A stretch of 64,000 bases of DNA from Panicum virgatum (Eukaryota; Streptophyta; Magnoliopsida; Poales; Poaceae). The stretch lies in the NCBI RefSeq assembly GCF_016808335.1, contig NC_053144.1:70355400-70419399 (forward strand). Direction: 5' to 3'. The notes under the pieces were generated by a model. The model was given only the letters and a program-made list of their open reading frames with translations, did no database searches and was not told the origin of the DNA. Positions 1 to 9,961 of the stretch are shown here, piece by piece; position 1 is the stretch's first letter, and every line of letters begins with the position of its first letter. Both the position numbers and the translations under genes were made by a program.

Positions 1-124
1 AGATGAAGAAGGCGTTCTCCACTGGGGGGAACTCGTCATCTCCACCTTTGTCGCCCGCATCCTTCTTCTTGTCTTTGTCACGATGCGCGACGCGGTTATA
101 ATACTTCTTGAGCATTTCGCACTG

Positions 125-1867
125 CTAGAGGGTATGGTTGACCGGCCCCTTGTGATAAGGGCACGGTTTCTTAAGCATGTCGTCGAACTGGCCACCACCG
201 CCTCGAGGGGGGCCTCGAGGTCCCTTGCGGTCCGGGGCGGCTGCGAAGGCCTCCTCGGAGTCCTCTGCCTGCCCCGAGCCGCGCTGGTTCGGTGGGATCG
301 GCCTCTTTCCCTTCCTCCCCCGCTTCTGTTTCTTGGCGGGGGCGTTGGGCTTGACGTTGCAGCCCTCCGCGGGCGCATCGTCCTTGCGCTTGCTCGATTT
401 GTCGTCGAAGATGGCACCAACAGCCTCCTCGCCGGCGGCGAAGTTGGTGGCAGCGTTGAACAACTCGTTGGTGTTAACGGGTCGGCTTCTCGCGAGCTCA
501 TGCACCAGATTCCTGCACGTCGTACCTTCGAGGAAAGCGTTAATGACCTCGACGTGGGTGATGCTGGGGAGCTCGGTGCACTGCTTGGAGAAGCGTCGCA
601 CGTAGTCACGCAGGGACTCGCGGGGCTTCTGGCGACACCCCTTGAGGTCCCAGGAATTCCCGGGGCGCACGTACGTGCCCTGGAAATTGCCCACGAAGAT
701 GTGGACCAAGTCGGCCCAGTTGTGGATCTGATCCGCAGGCAGATGCTCGAGCCACGTTCGTGTGGCGTCAGCAAGATGAAGAGGAAGGTTGCGGATGATG
801 ACCGCGTCCTCCATCGCACCGCCTAGCTGGCACGCTAGTCGGTAGTCGTTGAGCCAGACTGCAGGGTCAGTCTCGCCCGAGTACTTGACGAGGGTGTTAG
901 GTTGTCGAAAGCGCGGAGGAAAGGATGCAGTTCGAATCTCCCGGCTGAATACCCGGTTGCCCGGGGGCTCCGGGGACTCACCCCTGTCGTGCTCGGGGTC
1001 GAAGCGTCCACCCCGACGAGGGGTGTACCTCCTGCCGTCGATGATGTTGCGGGCGTCGCCGTCGCCAGCGTGCCCGCGAGTGTCGCGGATTCGCTCCCTT
1101 ACGAGAACTCTTCCGATGCGCTCATGCACCGAGGGTGCCCTCGCACCGGGTGTTGCGTCTGCCTTGCCCTTCCGCGCTGGTGGCGTGTGCACAGAAGCCT
1201 CACAGTCCTGATGCGCAGTCCCACCAGGCGGCTCCGGGGCCTTCGAGCGCATACGAGACGCAGAACTCTCGGCCTGCTGCACGGCAGCTTGCTCGATGAA
1301 CTCCTGTGCCTCGCGGCGCAGGTTGCGGTCCGAAGGCGTCGATGGCTCGGGCATAGCTTGAAGTAGATAGGCCGCAGCGACGAGTTTTTCGCCGGCCGTT
1401 TGCAGTTCCGGAGATTTGTCGACGTCGGCGTCGGCCAGGATGCGCTCCCGGGCAACACGTCCCGCCGCCTGGGCATGTGTACCGCACGCGGTACGCTGCT
1501 GCTCGAGTGCGGCGCGCAGCTCCTGGGTTTGTTGACGCTGCTCGTCGAGCTTGGCTTGAAGCTCTTTGAGCTGCGCCAGCTGGGCTTGTCGCGCCGCCGA
1601 GCTTGACGAGGAAGGTGCTGCAGGCGGGTCCGCCGGTTGCTTTGCCCGCGCGTCCGCCCCAGCGTCCCCGTCGTCGCTTGGGGCGTTGTCGTTCTGCTCG
1701 TCCGCCAGGTCCACCATAAAGCACTCCCGGGAAGGATCGAAATCCCCCTCGCTGGAGCCTTCGGAGCAGGTGAGGCAATAACCCGCCGCCAGTTGGAACG
1801 AGCGAAGCGCGTCGGGGTCGCCGACCCCGGAGAAGTCCTTGGCCTCCTCGGCCGTGAGGTTGTTCAT
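125..1867 (-). pseudogene. retrotransposon gag, broken by an in-frame stop
   Basis: A 580-codon frame encodes a Ty3/gypsy gag-like capsid protein. The retrotransposon gag domain lies at about residues 320-490, after a disordered N-terminal part and before a basic linker (KKQKRGRKGKRP). A TAG at 125-127 ends the frame within the start of a cysteine/histidine-rich motif (PCPYHKG..NHT). The same frame stays open from there to the window edge (1-124), with further cysteine and lysine-rich sequence, so the stop looks like a point mutation. Upstream, another frame (1864-2439) holds what looks like the gag N-terminus, which suggests a frameshift near 1.87-1.95 kb. Gag forms the cytoplasmic virus-like particle of the element; this copy is predicted to be non-functional. 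Confidence 0.8.
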
Positions 1868-2483
1868 GAAGAAGTTGACGTCGTAGGCGATCGAGCTCGC
1901 CGTCTCGGGTAGGATTCGTCGAGGGACGACGCGATGAGGTTGCGGACCGACAGGAGACGATGACCCGGCAGATCCTCATACTCGGCGAAGTTAGTACTGA
2001 TCGAAGAGGCGTAGGTGCGAGCGGCAGTGTTGCGCATCCCGAAGGGAAAGGGCGAAGGCGAGGTCGATCCCACCCGGGGAGGCGCTAGCGCCGCTGCCGA
2101 TGACGATGCCGGCACAGATGATGCCGAGGCACGTGATGACGGAACGGTAGCCCCGTTCGCCTCGATGCTGAGTTGCGACATGCCAGCCTCGACCCACGTG
2201 GGGGAGCTGTGGCATGCCGCACGACGCCGCTCCGTGCGTGCTTGTCGCGAACGCTGACCCGAGCGCCTGTTGCGCCGGGCTGGCGTAGTCAGAGCGATGG
2301 GGTTGCGTCTGGGCGAGAGGAGCCGCATGAGGTAACCGTTGCCGGTCGCTCTGAACTCGAGACTCCCGAACCAGATCACAAACCCAGCTGGGAGCGGATC
2401 CGAGACACCCGTGGGGTATGGGTTGGATCTGCTCGCCATCCCTGGTGATCAAATGGAAAAAAGAGAAAATGTCACGCAGCGAC

Positions 2484-2503
2484 CCCCTACCTGGCGCGCC
2501 AAC
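2484..2503 (-). other. candidate primer-binding site of the gypsy element
   Basis: Immediately inside the LTR end (CCAACA, finishing at 2504) the minus strand reads GTTGGCGCGCCAGGTAGGGG. Its position directly 3' of the 5' LTR is where a tRNA primer-binding site belongs. The priming tRNA was not identified. Confidence 0.5.
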
Positions 2504-2850
2504 TGTTGGTGTCCCGACCCGGGGGCCCGGATCCAAACTAGTGAATGCTGCGTGTTTTCTCGTCCCAGATGATGATGCAAGAGGCAATCACAGTAACGCA
2601 CGGTTTATCCTGGTTCCGACCGCGGGGCCGTACGTCCAGCAAAGGGGGTGTGCGAGGGCACTGTATTATCTTGCACCCGGAGTGCTCGTAGTAGGGGATA
2701 CAAGCGAGGCGAGAGAGGGAGGGAAGCTCCCAAGTCTCTGCTAGAAGTGGAGTCGGTTGAGATGAGTGTTCAGCAGTCCTGAGCGTTCTCTGAGAGAGAA
2801 GCGAAAGAAACCAGAACCGAGAGCCCCCTATTCGGCCAGCCCACCTCCTC

Positions 2851-2858
2851 CTTTTATA
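2851..2858 (-). promoter_or_regulatory. TATA box of the gypsy LTR
   Basis: The minus strand reads TATAAAAG within the LTR, about 350 bp before the LTR end. This is the expected place for the element's own promoter. It was assigned by motif and position only. Confidence 0.5.
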
Positions 2859-3507
2859 GTCATAAGGAAGGGCGGCGTACATGAGTGGGGGCATGGAAGT
2901 CGTCGTTTTCCCCTAAATCGTGGGGGTACAGTGGTCGGACACTGTAGGAAGTACACTGTGGGAAGGCGGCGTGCGTCGCTGTCGCCCTGGACATCGTCCT
3001 TCGTCCTGTGAGGATTGCGCCGCTCGTCCTGTAGTGTTCCGGCGGTAGTTATGGCGCGGGATGGCCCCGGACCACCTGGTCGGGGTGCAGGCGTGCACAC
3101 TAGAAGGCCCGGGGGACACGTGGAGGTCCCGGACCTCTGAGAGGAGGGGGGAGGTCCGGGACTCCGACCGTGTGTGATGAGCGCCCCTTCCGGAAGGACG
3201 CGTGACATCGCCGGACCCCTTCCCCAGTGGGAGGCGAGTCCGGATGGTCAGAGTCGGCAGAACAGGAACGGGAGCAGTGCCGGGCCCGTCTTATCTCGCA
3301 CCGCGTGTCCCACAGTGTCGCTACAGCCTTCGGGATGGCGGAGCGGTGACCGAAGTCAGCGGATGGGACCCCGGTCACATCCACTGTGGGAGTGGCAGCC
3401 TGACACCGTCCACCCTGGGCGTCGTGGCGAGACGGCTGGCCTTTAATGCCTTCGTACGGCGAGCGGTTGGGCGGCGGAGCCGTTTGTCCCTTGTGCCGAG
3501 AGACGGC

Positions 3508-3765
3508 CTCGAGCGAGGCGGAGATGGGTCACCGCTCGAGGGTAGATCCGCTACCCTCGAGCGAGGAGGAGGTGTGTTGCGTGATCGAGGGTCCCGAAGG
3601 GAGCCCTTGAGCGAGGCAGAAAATGAGTTACCCGCTCGAGGGTATATCCGCTACCCTCGAGCGAGGCGGAGATTGGTCACCTGCTCGAGGGTAGTTCCGC
3701 TACCCTCGAGCGAGGCGGAGATTGCCCAGCGGACCCGAGAGGGACCCTCGAACGAGGCGGAGATT
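3508..3765. repeat. tandem array with dyad symmetry inside the LTR
   Basis: Six copies of a CTCGAGCGAGGCGGA-like core start near 3508, 3555, 3606, 3656, 3705 and 3747, at 42-51 bp spacing. Several copies are preceded by the opposite-strand form, giving hairpins of the type CTCGAGGGTA-loop-TACCCTCGAG. The array lies in the upstream (U3-like) half of the minus-strand LTR. Confidence 0.8.
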
Positions 3766-4321
3766 GTTCCGCGGGTTCGAGGGGAATGTGAATGGGCCGC
3801 ACGCTGGGCTTCTTTGAGTCATTTCCTTTCTTCCGGATGGGAAGCAGGCCGTGGGCCTTCGTGGGCCCAGTTGCCTTTAGCAGGTGTTTGTGTTTTTAAA
3901 GCGATCTTAGTACCCTGATTAGGGTGTCCCTAATTGTGGTATCCGACAATACTATATATATTCTGCTGTGATGCCTCAACTTTGATGCATGCATGCATGC
4001 TCCTTGTAGCTAGCTAGCAGCTTAGTAGAATAGATAGTGCGTGTGCTTTGTTACGTTGTGAGGCCGATCGAGCCGGGGTGGTGTTACATCCCTCTCAGCC
4101 TTGCTAGCTAGCACCACCAATCATTATCGCACCATGCAGAACATGGACGAAGCTGATTGGATCGGTGCTTTGCTGCCACCTGGGAATCACATTACATATA
4201 TATATGCTCTATTCTATCTTCAATTCCTTCATTCACTGCCCAGTTATTCTACCACCCATCCATGCATAATAATACACAGCAACTTGCTAGCTACTTAGTA
4301 TATCAATTAATACCACCACCA

Positions 4322-4323
<2 letters not shown>

Positions 4324-4395
<72 letters not shown>
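4324..4395. repeat. (AT)n microsatellite, about 72 bp
   Basis: An uninterrupted alternating AT run, likely length-polymorphic. Confidence 0.95.
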
Positions 4396-4397
<2 letters not shown>

Positions 4398-5196
4398 TTA
4401 AGTGATGATCTATAAATCCTTTTAGTTTTATACATGCATGGCATGCATGTTAAACTAGGAGTGTTAACTTGTTTGATACACAATGCGCCTATATATACAG
4501 TGCCAAATATTTACTAGTTACGTATATATACTGAGATTATAATACCTGTAACCATATATACCGATACCGCACGAGGTCCGCCCGTATGTTAATACCCTAT
4601 ATATAATAAGTTCATTGTTAATTTCGTTTAACAAAAAACCATGTGCATGCATACATGTATACAGCCTAACAAAAAAAGTTAATCAAGTGATGATCAGGAG
4701 AACATGCATCGCCTGCTAGCTAGTTGTCCTGGTAAAAAGTAGAGAGTTTTTATTCCCGGCCGGGCACGCGCGCGCCTATGTGGACAAGCGCATGTGCATC
4801 TTATTTCGGTGCCGTAACCTTTACTGCACTAGCTATTTGCTCAAGGTAGTGATATGATGGTTCAATGCATCTTCCTTTCCTTGATACACAATTAGTTCGT
4901 TTAATTTGGCCCTCCAGGGGCACATATATGTATGTCAACAACTTTGGCTAATATAAGATCGAGTCATATCTTTCTATGCTTCCTTTGGGAACAAAAACTT
5001 TTAATTGCTTAGGCCATCTTGATTATAGCATATATATCCATTAAGGGATCGGAAGCGGAAAATTAATTAGTTGGGAGTTGCATTGCCAACCACACTGATG
5101 ATCCGATAGACTGTTTGGCGGCACACACACATACATTTCCATGATCCAAATAAATATCCTACCGCGCGCATCATATGTTTGCCCTACACGGCTCTC

Positions 5197-5200
<4 letters not shown>

Positions 5201-5260
<60 letters not shown>
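5201..5260. repeat. (AT)n microsatellite, about 60 bp
   Basis: A second uninterrupted AT run in the same intergenic stretch. Confidence 0.95.
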
Positions 5261-5263
<3 letters not shown>

Positions 5264-5659
5264 GGTTAATGTCTTAATGACACGTACAGCCGTACACGCA
5301 TCACTAACTCGGCGCAAACTTTGTACAAAAAATAGTGGATTTCTTATCACATAATAATAATAATAGAGTGTAAAATCATTTAATTACTTGTGAAAATCAA
5401 CTCACCCACCCACCAAATCCAAATGACAATGCTGCCATGCTGAATGAAGCAGAGGCGAATGGGCGTGTGGATTTGCTGGGTGGGGTTAGCGGGGGCGTGG
5501 ACATGGACATGGACATGGAGGGGGGGCATGCACGTTGCGCGCCACCTTCTTCTCGCTACCCTGCGGGGCCCAGGGCACAGCTGTTATAGTGTGGCCTTGT
5601 CTGGGCCTTTGTTTTCCTCCATCTACCACGCCTACAGCTACTAGTGTACAGTACATTCT

Positions 5660-5717
5660 TGGCTTGTGAATTTACAGTGAAGGAATATGCATGGCTTGTG
5701 AATTTACAGTGAAAGAA
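5660..5717 (+). repeat. 26-bp direct repeat pair, period 32 bp
   Basis: TGGCTTGTGAATTTACAGTG, followed by a few more matching bases, occurs at 5660 and again at 5692 with one mismatch. It is a small recent tandem duplication. Confidence 0.85.
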
Positions 5718-5945
5718 TGATCTCGATGGATCATCTCTTGTGCAAAACATTTTTCTGTCAGAGTTGTGGCGGCCCTACAGATGCCTGCTAGGATAGATCG
5801 ATCGATTCGATCGTGAGGGCAGGGCTGGCACGGGCAGCGACAAACCACCTGTGGCAGTGGCAGTCTGCGCCCCCTCCTTTGTTTTCACTCTTGTTCACAT
5901 ATGGGTATTTCGCCTGGCCTGTATGCCTGCCTTTTCTTCTTCAAC

Positions 5946-6085
5946 TACTCCCTCCGTCCCAAAAAAAAAAATATAAATCTCATTTTCGAGGAGTCAAATA
6001 ATTTCAACTTTAATCGAATTTATACAAGATAGTACTAATATATATTTTACAACATAAATAAGTACTAGTTGGGACGGAGGGAGTA
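5946..6085. mobile_element. Stowaway-like MITE (Tc1/mariner type)
   Basis: Terminal inverted repeats CTCCCTCCGTCCC (5948-5960) and GGGACGGAGGGAG (6071-6083) are flanked by TA dinucleotides, the mariner target-site duplication. The 140-bp element is AT-rich inside and has no coding capacity. These ends are the standard grass Stowaway signature. Confidence 0.93.
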
Positions 6086-6412
6086 CTAGTATTTTTCACT
6101 CTTCTTCCTATATATGTACTAGTTCCAACAAGCGGTAACTATTTTTCACCGAATTACCAACAAGAACATGATAATTACTTACTATACGACCATCACGCTC
6201 AGGCAGCAGCCAATGCAATCGTATACAGTATATAGCACAGGGGTTAATTTGAGGTAAAAAAACATAACATGGAGGTTAATGAATTGAGGTATAAAGCTAG
6301 GGTAGTTTTCTAGAAAGCTAGGTCGTCGTCTCTTTGAATAATTTTACCGCGCGTGGTAGGAGGACATAGAGTACAGTAGTATATCGGAGTATAGCTAGGT
6401 AACCCTGCTGCT

Positions 6413-6414
<2 letters not shown>

Positions 6415-6448
<34 letters not shown>

Positions 6449-6471
6449 CCTCCCTCCCTCCCTCCCTCCCT
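6415..6471 (+). repeat. compound (TC)n/(TCCC)n microsatellite in the promoter region
   Basis: An uninterrupted TC run grades into TCCC repeats about 550 bp before the trihelix start codon. CT-rich tracts are common near plant transcription starts, so it may be part of the core promoter. Confidence 0.8.
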
Positions 6472-7023
6472 GCGCGCGCGTGATGACCTCAACTTGGATG
6501 ATAGCTAGCTAGATCGATCACCACCGCCGCTGATGATCTGGGGATGCCCATGCTCACCGGTCCTCCTACCTCTTCCTCTCCGCCCCCCCCCCCCTCCCCC
6601 TATTATATTTAGTGCTGCTAGCCCTACTGCTACAACTACAGTACTAGTACACCCCTTCTCTCTCTCTCCTCTCGGCTTGTGGGCAGCAGCATCTGCATCT
6701 CTTGCCAGCCAGCCAGAGCCAGAGCCAGCCCAGCCCAGGCTTGTACTGCCGCCACTCCCAATCCTAGCTCTAGCTCGAGCTCTCCCTTCTTCTCCATCCT
6801 CACCCTCCTCCTCCCTTTTCTTTCCCCTTTTCCTCACACCCCCTCTTTCCAGTTTGTGCTGTCTGCTGTGCCTCCAGCTACCTTTTAATTTCTCCCACCG
6901 ATCCACCACTCGCCTCATGCGCGCTCATGGCCGCAGTCTTCCCCACCTCAATTCCGCTGTAGCACAAGCCTACTACTGCCGCTGCTGCTACTAGCGCCAA
7001 GGACACCAAGCCGGCCGCGCGGC

Positions 7024-9961
7024 ATGCAGCAGCCGGGCATGCCTCCATTCTTCGGGACGCCGGTGGGGGTGGCCCAGAACGCCGCCACGCCCGCACCAGC
7101 TCCAGAGGGACAGCAGCAGCAGCAGCAGCAGCAGGTGGACGCCAGCGGCACGGCCTCTGCAGCAGCAGCAGGCGACCATGAAGCGGCAGCAGGGATGTCC
7201 ATGTCCGCGGGCGGCGACGAGGGCGACCGCGGCGGGCCGTCGGGTAACCGGTGGCCGCGGCAGGAGACGCTGGCGCTGCTCAAGATCCGGTCGGAGATGG
7301 ACGCCGCGTTCCGGGAGGCCGCCCTCAAGGGACCCCTCTGGGACCAAATCTCCAGGTGAGGTGCATGCATGAAATCTCGCTGTCCAATTCGAGCTCATCT
7401 ATTCCTTCCTCTTCATTTTCATTCATCTTGCGCCCGCGGCCGGTGCCCATGTTGCACAGATCACGACCAACACAGTGAATTTATTTCCCAATTAAAAATC
7501 ATACACACATCGCTCTCCTCCTTCACTTTCCACATCTTTTTTCTTTCTTTTAATCCTCTCCCCCGTTGTGTTACCTCATCATCCGTATATCAAAATAAAG
7601 CACACTACTAGAGTAAAGTAATAGTTCAGATCTGAGATGGCATCCCAATTCCCAATTCCTCATATATCCAAGCAATTTTCTTCCAAATTGAGTAGTAACT
7701 TTTTTAAGAAAAATCTCCTGTTCTCAAATGGAGTGGAGTGGAGCGGTAAAAGGAAAGGGGAAAAGATGGAGCCCGAGCTAGCTAGCTACAAGTAGTAGAT
7801 GAATGAATGATGCCTCCTTTTTCTTTGAGAGCTACATGTGCGTGTGCATGGTGATGGATGCAATCCCATCCTAGCTGATGGCAACGTGCATGCACGAGCA
7901 TGCATTGACGAGGTTAAGTTAGTTTGTGCGTGGTGGCCACCAAGAATTCCATATGCTGCTGCTGCTGCTGCAGGAGGCTGGAGGCCATGGGCTACAAGCG
8001 CAGCGCCAAGAAGTGCCGCGAGAAGTTCGAGAACGTCGACAAGTACTACAAGCGCACCAAGGACGGCCGCGCCGGCCGCGGCGACGGCAAGGCTTACCGC
8101 TTCTTCTCCGAGCTCGAGGCCCTCCACGGCGCTTCTTCCTCGCCGGCGTCCTCTCTCGCGCCGACACCCGTGGCTATGGCGCCGCCGCCCACGCCGCTCC
8201 CCGTTCTGCCCGCGCCCGCCATGCATGCCGAGCCGCCGCCTCGTGTCGCCGCCGTGCCGCAGCCGGCGCCGCCGATGAGTGGCACCACCGCCGCGCCTGC
8301 AGCGGCCGCCAGCGGCGCGGCATGCATGATGACGACGCCCGGCGACGTGATGAGCTTCTCCTCGGGCTCGGATGGGGAGGACACGGAGGACACAGGCGAC
8401 GGCGGCAAGCGGAAGCGGCATGGCGGGGACGACGTCGGCGGCAGCAGCAAGATGATGCGCTTCTTCGAGGGCCTGATGCGCCAGGTGATGGAGCGGCAGG
8501 AGGAGATGCAGCAGCGCTTCATTGAGGCCATCGAGAAGCGGGAGCAGGACCGGATGATCCGCGAGGAGGCGTGGCGGCGCCAGGAGGTGGCGCGCCTCGC
8601 CCGCGAGCAGGACGCGCTCGCCCAGGAGCGCGCCATGGCCGCGTCCCGCGACGCAGCCGTCGTCTCCTTCATACAGCGGGTCACTGGGCAGACCATCCCG
8701 ATGCCCTCTGTTGCGCCGCCGGCATTATTCATGACACATCCGCCGCCCTTGCAGCCAACGCCGGTGGCTTCCGCCGCCCCGGCGCCGGCGCCGGCGCAGC
8801 ACCAGCAACGGCCCTCAATAATTCAGCTGTCGCCCAAAGCCATGCCGCCGAAGCTTGCACAACCCCAACCACAGCATCAGACGCCGCCGCCGGCGCAGCC
8901 ACAGAGCAAGGAGATGATCGTCCGTGCGCCGGCGGCGGAGTCGCAAGATACGACGCCGTCGCCGTCGCCGTCTCGGTGGCCCAAGGCGGAGGTGCACGCG
9001 CTGATCCAGCTGCGCACGGAGCTGGAGACGCGGTACCAGGACTCGGGGCCCAAGGGCCCGCTGTGGGAGGACATCTCGGCGGGGATGCGGCGGCTGGGGT
9101 ACAGCCGGAGCTCCAAGCGTTGCAAGGAGAAGTGGGAGAACATCAACAAGTACTTCAAGAAGGTGAAGGAGAGCAACAAGAAGCGGCCCGAGGACTCCAA
9201 GACCTGCCCCTACTACCACCAGCTCGACGCGCTCTACCGCAGCAAGGCGCTCGCCTCCTCGTCCGGCGCCGGCGTTGCCGCGGAGGCGGCTCCTCCGCGC
9301 CCGGCTCATCATCAGGCAGCAGGTGGTGGTGTCACCGTGCTGGCCGCGGTGCCACTCTCCCAGACGGCGCCCCACAGCCACGGGGGCAAGCAGGACTGCA
9401 GCAACGGCAACGGCAACGGGTGCGCGGGCAGGGGCAGCAGTTCGGACAGCGGCGGCAGCTCCGTCCAAGGCGCCGGCGGCGGCAATGGCGTCGCGTCGAA
9501 CAACAAGCTGCTGGTATATATGAAATCAATCAATCAATCAATCAATCTTGTAGCCGTATGCTGTAGCATTGCGCCTTGCATCACTTATATACATATTGTG
9601 CTTGCATTAATTGTTACATCAGCAAGAAGAAGAAGAAGAAGAAGGCATCACCATCACCAAAGAGACGGCGGCGACGGAGCCGAGGCCGCCGCCGCAGCCG
9701 GTGTCGATGAACGACAGCTACGTGAACGACACCGTGGACAGCGACAGCAGCATGGACGACGACGACGACGAGGAGGACGATGAGTTCGACGACGGCGGCG
9801 AGGGCAACGACGTTGTTGGCGGCAACAGCAAGATGCAGTACGAGATCCAGTTCCAGCGGCCGCAGCAGGGCCAGAACGCGAGCGGCGGCGGCGCCGGGTC
9901 ATCTGGCCCCGGCCCGGCAGCGGCAACAAGTGGGTCATTCCTGACCATGGTCCATCACTAG
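7024..9961 (+). CDS. GTL1: GT-2/GTL1-type trihelix transcription factor (two trihelix domains)
   Basis: Three exons (7024-7355, 7974-9513, 9623-9961) with GT-AG introns and consistent phase give 736 residues. A first trihelix (about 76-161) starts RWPRQETLALL. A basic KRKR (256-259) may be a nuclear signal. A long charged helix (about 270-355, KMMRFFEGLMRQ..) is the conserved central helix of the family. A second trihelix (about 445-533) starts RWPKAEV. The C-terminus is acidic (DDDDDEEDDEFDD). Two trihelices plus a central helix define the GT-2/GTL1 group: nuclear proteins that bind GT-box DNA and, in Arabidopsis, control trichome growth, stomatal density and drought response. Eight CAG codons encode a polyQ run at residues 30-37. 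The start is the first ATG in frame with trihelix 1. The 5' leader is very CT-rich. The subgroup (GTL1 or GT-2) is inferred. Confidence 0.93.

Larger units (their letters stand above)
1..3948 (-). mobile_element. Ty3/gypsy-type LTR retrotransposon, 5' part, cut by window edge
   Basis: A minus-strand LTR (2504-3948) is followed by a primer-binding-like site and a gag reading frame that runs off the left edge. The minus-strand LTR begins TGTCGG and ends CCAACA, an imperfect inverted repeat. The five bases outside it (atact, 3949-3953) would be one copy of the target-site duplication; the other copy lies outside the window. Pol is not visible, so the Ty3/gypsy assignment rests on the gag type and LTR layout, and the lineage is not resolved. 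Gag carries at least one nonsense codon, so this copy is probably not autonomous. Confidence 0.85.
2504..3948 (-). repeat. 5' LTR of the gypsy element (1445 bp)
   Basis: The minus strand reads TGTCGGATACC at 3948 and ends ..GGACACCAACA at 2504. The LTR holds a TATA box (minus strand, 2851-2858) and an array of short GC-rich repeats (3508-3765). Only one LTR is inside the window, so LTR-LTR divergence cannot be used to date the insertion. Confidence 0.8.
3949..6485. other. intergenic stretch upstream of the trihelix gene
   Basis: No convincing coding sequence is visible. The stretch is AT-rich and holds two long AT microsatellites, a 26-bp direct repeat pair, one Stowaway MITE and a CT-rich compound microsatellite next to the trihelix promoter. 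These are listed separately. Confidence 0.7.

Noticed and set aside
83..1606. Plus-strand open frames across the gag region (for example 83-826)
   Set aside because: They are antisense shadows of the GC-rich gag frame and show no domain.
6505..9948. Long minus-strand and off-frame ORFs overlapping the trihelix gene
   Set aside because: Low-complexity Arg/Pro/Ala translations opposite a strongly supported coding strand.
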